Origin: Gari tellinella
Lineage: Eukaryota; Mollusca; Bivalvia; Cardiida; Psammobiidae
Direction of reading: 5' to 3'
Assembly (NCBI GenBank): GCA_922989275.2
Contig: OV277867.1
Location: forward strand, 2,542,001 to 2,606,000
DNA: 64,000 bases
Position numbers and translations under genes: made by a program. Shown piece by piece: positions 33,796-45,310 of this stretch; the first letter of the stretch is position 1; each line of letters begins with the position of its first letter. The notes under the pieces were generated by a model, which worked only from the letters and a program-made list of their open reading frames with translations, did not search any database and was not told the DNA's origin.

Positions 33796-34035
33796 TTAAC
33801 ACATTCAACCCTAGCGAGGAGTATACGCGTAATTAACAAACAGCGTACCTGTGAGGATTACACTTGTCCTATGCAAACAGTGTAGACCCTGATCAGAGGG
33901 AGCCCTCTGATCAGGGTCTACATTGTTTGTCATTTTGAAATATATTGTTAAAATCAACCCTAAATAGTCAAAAATGGACTAGACTTGTTTTGAGATTGGA
34001 AATGTCCCTTAAAAGTTTCAGGGGTGAATGAGTTA
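33796..34035. mobile_element. Family G MITE
   Basis: TTAACACATTCAACCCTAG start, GGTGAATGAGTTATAA end. Core GTGTAGACCCTGATCAG AGGGAGCCCTCTGATC is a short perfect palindrome. Confidence 0.82.
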
Positions 34036-34246
34036 TAACAGTCGATATTGTGGCGGTGAACAGGTTAAAAATAATCCATTTCAATGAGACACGAATTGAT
34101 ATACGAAATTCATACCTTTGATTCATTATCACATTATAGACGTAACTTCCAAAGGAATATAGTTAAGACAGAGCCTAATTAGTTAAACCTTTATATGCAT
34201 AGATCAATGAGTGTCGTAAACGGTCCGTGAAAATCAATGTTTGTAT

Positions 34247-34454
34247 TCAATAGAACCTCTCTATTACGACTACGAAAATGGAGGACCATTTGACTGCATA
34301 AACGACAGGTGACAGCTTAAAGCAAGGTGAACTTAAAACAGAAAGCTCCGAAAGGAGCTTTCTGTTTTACGTTCACCTTCCTTTAAGCAGTCACCTGCCT
34401 TCAATACCTGCTATTTAACAAAGTTTAGTGTTCTTAATAGAGAGGGTTTACATG
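34247..34454. mobile_element. Family F MITE
   Basis: AATAGAACCTCTCTATTACG start, AATAGAGAGGGTTTACATG end. Core hairpin GAAAGCTCCGAAAGGAGC. Confidence 0.8.
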
Positions 34455-34706
34455 TACAGTGGAGAATGTGTGTTATTCTTTCCCAATAAACGCGTTTACA
34501 CTAAAACTATTATTTGCAGTGAAAACAGTTTGGAGCCAGATCAGACGCCGGGTAACCCGGCGTCTGATCAGGCTCCTAACTGTTTGCCACCAAGATAAAC
34601 ATGAATTATCAGAATTGTCCAAAAGTTGTACTTTTCTACGCTTTAGTACTTTGCGTTTGCGTACGTTTGCGTTTAAACGGGAAAGAATAACAGATTCTCC
34701 ACTGTA
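34455..34706 (-). mobile_element. Family A MITE
   Basis: Complete; left end TACAGTGGAGAATGTG with a small TG duplication, right end CAGATTCTCCACTGTA. It abuts the F element on its left. Confidence 0.9.
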
Positions 34707-34715
34707 CTGTATTGC

Positions 34716-34966
34716 TACAGTGGAGAATGTGTTATTCTCTCCCGTTTAAACGCAAACGAAACGCAAACGCAAAACACTCACATTTAGAAAAGGACAACCT
34801 TTTGACAATTTTGACTTTTCATTTTTATCTGAGTGGCAAACTGTTTGAAGCCTGATCAGACGCCGGGTTACCCGGCGTCTGATCTGGCTCCAAACTGTTT
34901 GCAATGGAAATAATAGTTTTAGCGGCAACGCGTTTATTGGGAAAGAAAAACGTTTTCTCCACTGTA
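34716..34966 (+). mobile_element. Family A MITE, head to head with the previous copy
   Basis: TACAGTGGAGAATGTG start, CGTTTTCTCCACTGTA end. Only 9 bp separate the two A copies, which point in opposite directions and form a large inverted repeat of about 500 bp. Confidence 0.9.
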
Positions 34967-34999
34967 AATTCCTATGCACAATGTCTTGCCCGACACGAA

Positions 35000-35175
35000 A
35001 CCATACACAGTCAAAACTGTCGTCTGCTGATATAATCTCGTCTGCTTTTAATTTTTTATATTTAGAAATTGAGGTATTGCCACTGAGGAAATATCTATAT
35101 TAAAGCCTAATAGATTGGATCCCGATTAGACGTGTCTGATCTGGATCCAAATTATATGCACTTGACAGTGTAGTC
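35000..35175. mobile_element. Family C relic
   Basis: CAAAACTGTCGTCTGC .. AGATTGGATCCCGATTAGAC .. GATCTGGATCCAAATTAT; ends not clear. Confidence 0.5.
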
Positions 35176-35198
35176 CCGACTGACATTACATGTCTTAG

Positions 35199-35835
35199 TT
35201 TAACCCTTTCTCTCTCAAAGAAGCTTAAAAGCGCGTTTGCAAACAGTTCAGATCCTGATCAGACGCCGCGTTACGCCGTTTTGCACTCGTATTGAATTAT
35301 TTTCAGTCATACTGCCTTAAAATAAGTTTTTGAAACAATATTGCAGACAACACAATTGAACAAGACGACAATGAAACGGTGAAGAGGTAACAATCTCACA
35401 GATAATTTGGCAGTGAAAGTGTTAACGCTTTTCCTCTCGATCTTGACTGGTATCTGAAAACAGTTGGATCCAGATCAGACGCTGTGTAACGCGGCGTCTG
35501 CTTTGGATCCAAACATTTTGACACTCGTCTTTGAGTTTAACTATTCAGAAATCTGTATTGAATAACTTGTGCAGACGACAATTTCAAATCATAAATATTA
35601 CGACAGGATAACGGTTTACCCTGATCGTGCTAAGCGCGACTTGGCTAATATTTGCAAACAGTTTGGATCCAGATCAGACGCCACGTAACGCGGCGTATGA
35701 TCTGGACTCAAGCTGTTTGCCACTCATAGTAATAATTTCTCAAGTTTGAAAAAGATCATAATTAATTATTATATTTTTCGCAGAAGATATATTTTAAGCA
35801 GACGACAGCTCAGCATGATAACGGTTACATGGTCG
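35199..35835. mobile_element. Three family C MITEs in a row
   Basis: Copy 1: 35199-35425 (TTAACCCTTTCTCTCTC to GCAGTGAAAGTGTTAA, second core arm missing). Copy 2 starts at the same TTAA (35422) and ends near 35615. Copy 3 runs to about 35835 (core ACGCCACGTAACGCGGCG). Shared or adjacent TTAA sites suggest repeated insertion into neighbours' edges. Confidence 0.7.
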
Positions 35836-35882
35836 ATATAGACATATTATTGCAAACTACACATTTCTAACAGAGCAACAAG

Positions 35883-36133
35883 TTAACCCTTTACCCAATA
35901 AATACGCCTTTTTACGCCTTTAATTTATGCATCCACTGAAGACAATAGTTCCAATATATACAGTTGTGCTCTGTATAATAAGAAATATTTTCTGTATACT
36001 AGCAGATGATAGCTAAAAGCAGGCTGAAAGTAAAGCAGAATGTGCCTTAAGGCACATTCTGCTTAACTTTCAACCTGCTTTAAGTGGTCACCTATTTTCA
36101 ATACTAGAAACAGGCTATGGGGTAATGGGTTAA
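35883..36133. mobile_element. Family D MITE, complete
   Basis: TTAACCCTTTACCCAATAA start, TATGGGGTAATGGGTTAA end, core centred on GTGCCTTAAGGCAC. Confidence 0.85.
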
Positions 36134-36220
36134 ATGCAGTTGAAAACTATTTAAGATTCCTGTACATGTATAACAACCGCTCGGCATAAGTTTGGTTTTC
36201 AGGATGTAAGGCCGCGCTGT

Positions 36221-36690
36221 TTAACCCTTTGTCCAATGGAAGCATCTTTAACCAATTACCCTACAAATACGCCTTTTAACGCCGATAATTTATTCCTCCA
36301 CTGAAACAAATAGTTCCAATTTATACAGTCATGGATATGTGTCATAAGGAATATTTTCTTTTTTCTAGCAGGTAGAAGCTTAAATCAGGCCCTTAGGAGT
36401 ATTCTGCTTTACTTTTAACCTGCTTTAAGTAGTCACCTATTTTCAAAACTAGAAACAGGCTATGGGGTAAAGGGTTAAGGGTATTTCAATTATTCCTCCG
36501 CTGAATAAAGTAGTGCCAATTTATACAGTCATAAACATGTACCACGAGAAACATTTTCTATATCCTAGCAGAATGATAGTTAAACGCAGGCTGAAAGTAA
36601 AGCAGAATGTGACTTAAGGCACATTCTGTTTTACTTTCAACCTGCTTTAAGTGATCACCTGTCTTCAAAATAAGAAAGAGTCTAGTGGAG
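36221..36690. mobile_element. Two further family D MITEs
   Basis: 36221-36478 complete with TTAA (TTAACCCTTTGTCC to GGGTAAAGGGTTAA) but missing much of the first core arm; 36479-36690 lacks its left end but has a full core centred near 36613. Confidence 0.75.
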
Positions 36691-36860
36691 ATTAAAGCAG
36701 AATATAAGTAACACAGGAAAATCTTCAAGGGGCTTCCAATATACTAGCAACAAGCTTTAAGTTGTGATAAGTTTGTGGCACCGACATTGAGTCACATAAT
36801 ATTACTATACTCCAAATACATAAAGTTGTAATCTTAAAACTTGTGGCCTGACCCGTCTTC

Positions 36861-37275
36861 ATGCTTTTTTAACATAACCTGCGATCTGGGAGTTGCATAA
36901 AGCCATTGTATAAATATCGTAATCCACTAGTGGAATATCGTTTTTTGGGCTCCGGTCTAACTTGTTCGTCCATAAGCGCTGCATGTAGCGGGGTACCAAA
37001 TGACGTCATTTAATATGACGTTAACGTAAACAACGTACCGTTTGGCGGAAAATCTATATAGCGTAGGTTCTACAAACTACGGCTTCAAATCAATTTAATA
37101 GGTACTTGAACTTGTAATGTGATAAATAGAACATCACATTCGTGTTCATTATTTATCATTTTTAATAAACTCGTTGACTAAAATGAATATGACGCTCGCC
37201 AAGGCTCGCGTCATATTATTTTAGTCAACGAGTTTATTAACAATGATAAATAATGAACACTCATACAATATCATC
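36861..37275. mobile_element. Repeat J, copy 1
   Basis: CTGGGAGTTGCATAAAGCC start region, ATCCACTAGTGGAATATCG, then an about 125-bp hairpin (TAATAAACTCGTTGACTAAA .. TTTAGTCAACGAGTTTATTA). Confidence 0.8.
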
Positions 37276-37327
37276 TATTTAAATAAAATATGGTTAAACT
37301 AAACAAAGATTTAAGCTGTGGTATTCT

Positions 37328-37583
37328 TTAACCCATTCATTGTCATGACGTCATCTGGTTTAGTTGTCGTCTGCTTTTATTTCGAAAAATAAACTTTTGG
37401 CATGTTGACTAAGACATATTGAAATGAACGTCAAACAATTTGGATTTTGATCAGACACCGTGGTACGATGCTAGACAAACATCGATGTTTCGTCAGTCGA
37501 ATTGCCTAAAATCCCAATTTGAGAAATAAAAGCAGATTCCAATTTATTTAAGCAGCTGACGTCATGGCTGTGAATTGGTGACA
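37328..37583. mobile_element. Family C MITE
   Basis: TTAACCCATTCATTGTCATG start, GTCATGGCTGTGAATTGG end; second core arm replaced by unrelated sequence. Confidence 0.6.
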
Positions 37584-37862
37584 CTATACGATAAGTAGAC
37601 GGGACGACAGGTAATTCATACAAATTCACATAATTACTCGAGTGCATTTGGGTATTATACATGTAATACTTGAATGCAGACATATAAACAAATACATTTG
37701 TTTCTGTATAAATAGAATTGGTGCTTTGTGCTCGTCATAGATATATATTGTTTTGATTTGTGGTAAGTGACCATTCACTCAAAAAAGCGTGGAGATTCTT
37801 GAAGACAGACGACTGCTTAATTCATGATTAAATTATACAGAAAGCCCATATAGTCATATACG

Positions 37863-38175
37863 TCAGTGGAGAAAACGTTATTCTTTCATATAATACAGTG
37901 GAGAAAACGTTATTCTTTCATATAATACAGTGGAGAAAACGTTATTCTTTCCCAATAAACGCGTTTACGCTAAAACTATTATTTGCAGTGCAAACAGTTT
38001 GGAGCCAGATCAGACGCCGGGTAACCCGGCGTCTGATCAGGCTCCAAACTGTTTGCCACCAAGATAAACAAGAATTATCAGAATTGTCCAAAAGTTGTTC
38101 TTTTCTTCGTTTTAGTGCTTTGCGTTTGCGTACGTTTGCGTTTAAACGGGAAAGAATAACAGATTCTCCACTGTA
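37863..38175 (-). mobile_element. Family A MITE with two extra terminal copies in tandem
   Basis: Full copy 37926-38175. Before it, the end GTGGAGAAAACGTTATTC occurs at about 37865 and 37896 as well, giving a 31-32-bp repeat, three ends in a row. Confidence 0.9.
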
Positions 38176-38184
38176 GTCATATAC

Positions 38185-38429
38185 GTCAGTGGAGAAGACG
38201 TTATTCTTTCCCAATAAACGCGTTTACGGTATAACTATTATTTGCAGTACAAACAGTTTGGAGCCAGATCAGACGCCGTGTAACCCGGCGTCTGATCAGG
38301 CTCCAAACTGTTTGCCACCAAGATAAAGATGAATTATCGAAATTGTAAAAAAAGTTGTTCTTTTCTACGTTTTAGTGTTTTGCGTTTGTTTGCGTTTAAA
38401 CGGGAAAGAATAACGTTTTCTCCACTGTA
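38185..38429 (-). mobile_element. Family A MITE
   Basis: GTCAGTGGAGAAGACG start, TTTTCTCCACTGTA end. Only 10 bp from the preceding copy and in the same orientation. Both are preceded by CATATACGTCAGTGGAGA, hinting at a local duplication. Confidence 0.88.
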
Positions 38430-38624
38430 TATAAAAGATTCAATTATCACATAAACGTGCACACCATACAGTGAAATAAAAATCGTACGACGCATTGAGC
38501 ATATAATATACTAATATACGAATCAATGAAATACTGTAGTACAAAGCCGACTAGTTTGACAAACTTGGATCACCACGGGTGATTGAAACATTTCCAAATT
38601 TGTATGTGCTATATTCATTCCAAT

Positions 38625-38666
38625 GCGTTTGCGTTTGAACGAAAGAAGTACGCTTTCTCCACTGTA
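38625..38666 (+). mobile_element. Family A end fragment
   Basis: GCGTTTGCGTTTGAACGAAA and CTTTCTCCACTGTA. Confidence 0.6.
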
Positions 38667-38758
38667 TTTCAGACCGGTAGCCAACTCACAATCGATTGCC
38701 AACGACGGTCATCGATTTCTTTACTGAACTCATCACATGTCTTCCTTTGAACGGTCGT

Positions 38759-38966
38759 TTAACCTCTGCACCGCCATGCTCCGAATACAATAGTTATGTG
38801 AAAACAGTTTAAATCCTTGATAAGACGCCCTTTGACGCAGCGTCTGACCAGTATCCAAATTGATTGACACTTGTGTCAATATATTTTATCCAAAATGCAT
38901 GTAATTCAAATTATCTTTAAATAAATTCAGACAATAATTGTTTAAAGCAGATGATTAATGCTTGTT
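38759..38966. mobile_element. Family C MITE
   Basis: TTTAACCTCTGCACCGCCAT start; core GACGCCCTTTGACGCAGCGTC; right end decayed. Confidence 0.65.
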
Positions 38967-39037
38967 TTTGGTAGTTTTCGACATAATTGTTATACATGTT
39001 TATACACAATATGCAATACAAAACAGCATGTTATTAC

Positions 39038-39170
39038 ACCACAACATATTCTACACTATTACATATTATACACCACAACATTTAACCATAACATATTATA
39101 CATCACAACATTTAATCATTACATATTGTACATCACAACACGTAATACATCATAACATGTTATACATGTA
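39038..39170. repeat. 30-bp tandem repeat, 4 units
   Basis: Unit ACATCACAACATTTAATCAT plus TACATATTAT, diverged. Confidence 0.8.
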
Positions 39171-39202
39171 TATATTCTAATATATCGACACGTATACAAC
39201 AA

Positions 39203-39460
39203 ACAGAGGAGAAGACGCTATTATTTCCCGTTTGAAAGAAAACTAAACGCAATCCTAATAATGCACTAAATGTAAAACTAATAGTTTTTGTTTAAATATT
39301 CTGACAACCTATTTTCATCTGAGCGGCACACAGTTTGGAGCCTGATCAGATACCTGTGTCCGGCGTCTTATCAAGCTCCAAACTACATGTAATTGCATTA
39401 AAGCTAATAGTTTTAGCAAAAACGTGTTTATTGTATAGGAGTAACGGCTTCACCTCTGTA
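39203..39460 (+). mobile_element. Family A MITE, old
   Basis: ACAGAGGAGAAGACGC start, GGCTTCACCTCTGTA end; both ends share the same A-for-T change. Core strongly diverged (GGAGCCTGATCAGATACC). Confidence 0.75.
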
Positions 39461-39779
39461 ATCGCACAGACGGACATACACACTGACACAGAGACACAAA
39501 CATATAGGTCGTCACCTCTCAGCTATTTCTCGGAACTTTTGGATTTCACTGGGAAAGAGTAAATGATACATAACTCTATCGTACATTGTAACTCTATCGT
39601 ACTAACACCGAAACTACGACAAACTTTAGTCTTTACAGTACCCGCGCTATCCTGTTGCTGAATCAGTTATCATTTCAAACAGTGGGAAGTAAAACGTTAA
39701 ATTAATCAGTTTAACAATTATGTCACTTGCATACAATTTAGAGTCTTTTTATTTGGGCGTCTAATATGGCTCCAAACTT

Positions 39780-40060
39780 GTTTGCGTTTCGCTCACCCAG
39801 GAAAGAATAACGTCTTCTCCACTGTAACTATTCTACAGTGGAGAAAACGCAAACGAAACACAAACGCAAAGCATTAAAACTTAGAAAAGTACAACTTTTG
39901 GACAATTCTGATAATTCATGTTTATCTTGGTGGCAGACAATTTGAAGCCTGATAAGACGCCGGGTTACCCGGCGTCTGGTCTGGCTCAAACTGGCTGCTT
40001 TGGAAATAATAGTTTAAGCGTAAACGCGTTTTTATTGGGAGAGAATAACGCTTGCTCACA
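39780..40060 (+). mobile_element. Family A fragment followed by a damaged A MITE
   Basis: Fragment ends CTTCTCCACTGTA at 39826. The second copy starts at 39834 but has lost the CCCGTTTAAACG block, and its right end decays (AATAACGCTTGCTCACAT). Confidence 0.75.
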
Positions 40061-40237
40061 TAACTACACATGTTTTATATAGCGAACAACGATGGCGAAT
40101 ATCTTTATATCCAACATGTGTAAGATCGGTTTGATGACGTCACTGTAACTTCACTATTTATACCGGCGTTTTGACGTCACCGGGGTTCCAAGAAAAATGC
40201 ATATTGCTTAATAAATAGCTTTAATCGTTAGTAACGT

Positions 40238-40380
40238 GAGAAAAAGAATCTATCACTCGTCGATGTTTAAGATAAGTTGATCTCAAACTCGTCTAGACTC
40301 TCTTAATAACATTTCAATTCTAGACTCATTTGAGATCAGCTTGTCTTAAACATCGACTCATGACAGATCCTATATTTCTC
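40238..40380. repeat. Hairpin, arms about 55 bp
   Basis: GAGAAAAAGAATCTATCACT .. GATGTTTAAGATAAG pairs with CTTGTCTTAAACATCGA .. ATATTTCTC. It lies about 20 bp downstream of the donor of the exon at 40403. Confidence 0.75.
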
Positions 40381-40402
40381 CACTGCAGCTAAGTGAACTT
40401 AC

Positions 40403-40521
40403 CTAACGTCATTCTCAGTGAGGGAGGCGCGCGGTGATATCAGGGAGAAGGCCTGGTCCAACAGCGAGTGCATCCTATTCCTCGCCTCCTCCAAGTTCTC
40501 CTCCGCCGACACGTGGCCATT
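40403..40521 (-). CDS. Large gene, amphipathic-helix exon
   Basis: Acceptor TTTATTGTCAG|AAT and donor GTTAG|GTAAGT; 119 nt, 39 codons plus AG. It starts NGHVSAEENLEEARNR and continues MHSLLDQAFSLISPR. This is a clear amphipathic helix and the most domain-like, probably best conserved, part of the protein. GC content and codon use are higher than in the surrounding intron. It is the best query for identifying the family. Confidence 0.85.
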
Positions 40522-40874
40522 CTGACAATAAAGATCTCAACATTTAGAAATGGGATTATTGGATTTTTTATGATTCTATTCCTGTTGTTTCATGCTATAC
40601 GTACGGTATGGTATGTACATTCCATTGATAAAGAATATTATTGGAGGAGGTAATTGCACATTTCCGATATCTTCTGTTTTATATTTCCACCACATCCTAT
40701 GTTTTTACCACTCTTTCATAACATCTCTTCAATGCGATTCTAATGAGTGATCACAGCATAGGGTTCATAAGAGACAGATGTGCCTTAGAATTTAATCTAG
40801 AGACGAGGCTGTGTTGGAAAGTCACATGTACCTGAAGGCCCCTTAGCAGCAATCACCTTATATTCAAACAATAA

Positions 40875-41241
40875 TACAGTGCTCCCTAGCTCCCTACAAC
40901 GGTCCTCCGAACAAAGATTCCCTCCTTATAAAGACACTCACCTATGTTCCCCAAACAAGACAATATTGTCCAACCTTTTCACTGCTGCAACATTGTCTGC
41001 TTAAAACCGTCGTCTGCTGTATTTCTAAAAGTTACATATTTGACCAATTCAGAGTAATGACGATTAATGACGATTGACAAACAGCTTGAATCCAGATCAG
41101 ACGCCGCATTATGCGGCGTCTCATCTGGATTCAAGCTGTTTGCAAATGTAAGCCAATATCCCCCCTATAACGACTCCCTACGAACAACGAACACACTGTT
41201 TTGTCTCCCATTGGGTGTCGTTGTAGAGAGGGAGCGCTGTA
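40875..41241. mobile_element. Family B MITE, complete
   Basis: TACAGTGCTCCCTAGCTCCC start, GTAGAGAGGGAGCGCTGTA end, core CAGCTTGAATCCAGATCAG .. GATTCAAGCTG. Confidence 0.88.
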
Positions 41242-41464
41242 ATTATAAGTTCGACTGATCGTTGACTTCCTTGAAAATAAAATTAAGCATATCAACTAAC
41301 TGAGTCCTTTATCGACTTTGAGGGACTGTTAATTGAGAATTGATATTTTTGCAATAGAGTGCTTCAAAAGCAACATTAGGAGATGTCATACCAAGTATAA
41401 GTAGTTTATGCTAGGATTATTGTTGTATGAATAAGGTTTGCAACATATCGTAAAGTTAACTCAC

Positions 41465-41516
41465 ATATACTCCTGAGTCTTGTCTTGAAATAGTTGGCTC
41501 CTTCACAGGGCTGCCA
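41465..41516 (-). CDS. Large gene, small internal exon
   Basis: Acceptor TGTCTGTTGCAG|T and donor GTATAT|GTGAGT; 52 nt, one base plus 17 codons: GSPVKEPTISRQDSGVY. The first base completes AG+T (Ser) from the long exon. The Ser/Thr/Tyr-rich peptide looks like a phosphorylation-prone linear motif (inference). It lies about 220 bp from a family B element. Confidence 0.78.
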
Positions 41517-41580
41517 CTGCAACAGACAACGGACATTGTTATAACTAGAGAACGAACAAATGGAATTAACACACACTAAA

Positions 41581-41783
41581 TACAGTAACACGTGTCTATT
41601 ACGACCACTATATTCTGTTAATTATTAAGCGTTTACTATAGGAACTGCTTAAAGAATGATGGCAGTAAAACAGAATGCTCCTTTAGGAGCGTTCTGTTTT
41701 ACAGTCACCTTGCTTCTATAAGCCGTATAAATGACTTAGTCTTCTTTTCGCTTAAGTGGTCATAATAGAGAGGTTTTACTGTA
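41581..41783. mobile_element. Family F MITE
   Basis: TACAGTAACACGTGTCTATT start, GAGAGGTTTTACTGTA end, core AATGCTCCTTTAGGAGCGTT. Confidence 0.8.
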
Positions 41784-41819
41784 TGTTGGTCTGCTTTAAT
41801 ACTTTAGCCGCCATTTGTT

Positions 41820-41965
41820 TTGACTGCTTAAACATCGTGTCTATACTCTTGTTTCAAAGCTAAATTTAAAAAAACCTGAAGACATATCAAAATTTATTGT
41901 CAAACAGTTCGGTCCATGTTAAGCGTTACGCGGTGCCCAATCAGGTTACAAGATGTTTTAAAAGT
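41820..41965. mobile_element. Family C relic
   Basis: GTCAAACAGTTCGGTCCATG with a degenerate GCGTTACGCGGTGCCC top. Confidence 0.5.
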
Positions 41966-41995
41966 CAGGTGCATTCGCCTATGGCAAGTAAATGA

Positions 41996-42202
41996 TTAAC
42001 CATTTCAATCTCAATGACGTCATAAAGCATATTTGCAAATATTTTTATCCTGATCAGACGCCGCGTAACGCGGCGACTGATCAGGATCAAAACTGTTTGC
42101 CACTTGGTTTGAAATTACGTCAGTTATACTGCCTTAAATCTAAGTTGGAAATGATATTGCAGACAGTAATATTGAAGCAGACGACAGTATATAAAGGGGT
42201 AA
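41996..42202. mobile_element. Family C MITE
   Basis: TTAACCATTTCAATCTCAAT start, core GACGCCGCGTAACGCGGCG, end ATAAAGGGGTAAAA. Confidence 0.75.
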
Positions 42203-42381
42203 AAAGTACTTAAAACCTCACGATAAATGTGACCATTAAATAGGTAATACACTTTGTTTTACTGCGACAGATACAGTTTGAAACATAACAAACAAAACTG
42301 GCCAGAAACTTAGCTATCCATCCCTATATTTGAAAATGTTAAAGTTACCCATTCGTGTTTGGATATATCTCTATCCTGCCT

Positions 42382-43197
42382 TACACCCCGGTCACACAGA
42401 GCCATCGGTGATAGATCGGTTGTTGTTTTTTCGCCAAACTAGGGAGGGGACCGATGAAAAGCTATTTACAACCGATATCACCTATTGGCCACCTGTTTTC
42501 CACCTATCAATAGCTATTAGGTAAAGATGAGTTTCGTCGGGGAAAAAATCACCGATGGGGAATTTTAAACGTGTTTAAAATTCTCGATCGGTGAACATAT
42601 TTTACAAATAACCGATTGACAACCTGTCTCCTACCGATATCACCGACGAGTCACCGATAAATCACCGATAAAGCACCGATGAACTAATACTTACCACCGA
42701 TGAAAAAAGATGAGAATTAAAACACGGGATCTCGTCGGTTTTCATCGGTTGTTAATGGCAGTTCAATCGGTGATCAATCGGTGGTCAATCGGTTGCCGCC
42801 AGCATTTCATCGGTGTTTTATCGGTATTCATCTATTATTGATAGGTTGTTGAGCGCTTTTAATCGGTGGCCCATTGGTTTAAACATATTTATTTCAATAA
42901 TTTACATGTATTTTACAAACATACAACAAAGTTTAGGATCGAAACGAAAGCAAAACAGCTTATTGAGTTTCTCTCCTTAAATCGGTGGCCCATTGGATTT
43001 AATGAGTCGCCAATCGGTGGCCAATCGGTGGCCAATCGGAGGCGGTGTGGCGTTTGACCGATGAACAAATATTTATCACCGATACCCGGTCACACAGAAA
43101 GCCTGAAATTAAATCACTTATGACAACCGATCAAAACAGCAAATAATTGAACCGATTGGGTACCGATTTAAGCCCGACCGTCTGTGTGAACGGTGTA
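42382..43197. mobile_element. TIR element filled with ATCGGTGGCC short repeats
   Basis: TACACCCCGGTCACACAGAG at the left and complement-type TCTGTGTGAACGGTGTA at the right. Subterminal zones are arrays of about 11-bp words (AATCGGTGGCC, ACCGATGAAAA). A third CCCGGTCACACAGAAAG lies inside at about 43083, suggesting a nested or duplicated end. No transposase seen. Same architecture as the elements at 16384 and 22378. Confidence 0.75.
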
Positions 43198-44640
43198 CGC
43201 TATTAGGCATGCAATTGCATAGTTTGTAGTCAAATCAAACTGTTGATTTAAACATATTTTATTTCAGATATTGTACATGAACATAATACATTGATATAAT
43301 GAAAAAGGATTGGATCGAAAGCTATGCTCATAGAGATCCTTTCTTTTGCAGTATTTGAAATAAACTATGGACAGTAGATGTTCATAATTGCATTTTTATC
43401 ATAAATGTCATGTGACTAGACATTTAGAAAAATATACAAGTTTAGACAAAAAAACCAAAGCTAAACACAGTTAAAACAAACTATAAGCGTTTGGTCATCC
43501 AAAGGCTAACGGACCGCTTACATAAATCAACTCTGAAAATTATTGCAGACGGCATAATATAAATAAGACAATCGCAGTGGAAAAGCCGTTATTATTTCCC
43601 CAAAAATAGAGGGTATTGAGTGAGTGTGTTTCAGTAAGGACTTTATTGAACGAGTTGAATATAATAATATGCTGCGAGCTTTGAAGGAGCAACGTTTCAT
43701 TTTTATCCAACGAGTTTAATACATGAATTGCTGAAAACACACGAATTTAATATTCTATTTTCACATAAACAGCAATTGACACAAAAAACTTAACGTTAAA
43801 GTTTACTTTCACTTTTCCCTCAGCTGTTAGGAAATCGATTCGTCAAAAATTGTTACTAGGTTTCTTCATCAATAGATAAAAACAACTGTCCAACTAAAAT
43901 AAAGAAAAACAACAACACTGTTTTGTGAAAAATACTTCTCTAATACATTCAAATTCTAAATTACTATTTAATCTAAAACTGTCCTTATTGACTATAAATG
44001 AGCATTTGACATTTAGTTCCGTTTTCGGAACTACGTCATTAATGTAACATGGCGTAAATTATATTATGATGTAACGTTAGAAATTTAAAAAAGAAATCAG
44101 ATCTGTTCTGTCATTGTTTATACTAGATCTACGTAGCATGATATACAATTTGATTAACGGGACTGCTCGGAAGGAAACACTATGGGCACTTGGAATTGTT
44201 TAAATCACTTAATATGGTGATCCAAGTTTGACAAAACAAGATTCTCTTAACTGTTTTTACAGTCGACGTAGTAATGCTGTATTTCAGTGATTCGTAAATT
44301 TGTATATTACATGCGCAGTGTGCCGTACGACTTTTACTTCAGTGTATATTTTGCATGTTTATGTGATAACAATGAACATTTCAGGTATGACAAGCGTACC
44401 GTATCTTTGACTTTAGTTATTTAAATGTCAAAGTGTGATATTTGTTGTCAATACTACACAAATCTACTGAGCTATTAAACAACTATTTCCTAGTTAAACC
44501 GTCAGAAAATCTGTTACTGTCAATTCGCCCACTTGTGCCATATAATTTAATAAGCAATTGCGTGCTATAGTATCCAACAAATGACCATGAAAATCAAGTT
44601 TTCTCGTTTAAACTCTGGCAGAATGCATGTTTATTAGTGA
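43198..44640. other. Intron, nothing recognised
   Basis: AT-rich, with no repeat family or exon identified apart from an A-end-like word (GCAGTGGAAAAGCCGTTATT, about 43575). Confidence 0.4.
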
Positions 44641-44720
44641 AATTAGCCCTTTAGACAAATCGGTTGTGACATTTACAAACAGTTTGATCCAGACCAGCAG
44701 GCGCCGAGTTATTGACAATT
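44641..44720. mobile_element. Family C relic
   Basis: TTAGCCCTTTAGACAAATC and half a core (CAAACAGTTTGATCCAGACC). Confidence 0.5.
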
Positions 44721-44744
44721 GGTGATTGCTATAATAGAAAAAAG

Positions 44745-45037
44745 TACAGTTGAGAAGGGCTTATTCGTTTCCGTTTAAACGAATCTAAACGCAAACGCAA
44801 TGCAGTTTTGTGTCAAAATGACTATGGTTTTCAGTCTGAGTTGTAAACAGTTTAGAGACTGGTCAGACCCCGTAGCACGAGGTCATATGGTCTGGGGGGG
44901 GGGGGGGGGGGGGGGGAAAGCACATTAAACGCGTTTATTAAGATATAGTAAACTCTTCACCAAACTTGTAGCGTAGGAATTTTTTATTTTAGAAACGGCT
45001 TGCATACTGGAAAAGAATAACATCTCTCACCACTGTA
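44745..45037 (+). mobile_element. Family A MITE with a G23 run in the core
   Basis: TACAGTTGAGAAGGGC start, CTCTCACCACTGTA end. The second core arm is replaced by 23 G (44894-44916) after GGTCATATGGTCT. Confidence 0.75.
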
Positions 45038-45043
45038 ATCGGC

Positions 45044-45293
45044 TACAGTGGAGAATCTGTTATTCTTTCCCGTTTAAACGCAAACGTACGCAAACGCAAA
45101 ACACTAAAACGTAGAAAAGTACAACTTTTGGACAATTCTGATAATTCCTGTTTATCTTGGTGGCAAACAGTTTGGAGCCTGATCAGACGCCGGGTTACCC
45201 GGCGTCTGATCTGGCTCCACACTGTTTGCACTGCAAATAATAGTTTTAGCGTAAACGCGTTTATTGGGAAAGAATAACAGATTCTCCACTGTA
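45044..45293 (+). mobile_element. Family A MITE
   Basis: Complete and TA-flanked, 7 bp from the previous copy, same orientation. Confidence 0.9.
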
Positions 45294-45310
45294 TGTGCAT
45301 TTTTGTGATA

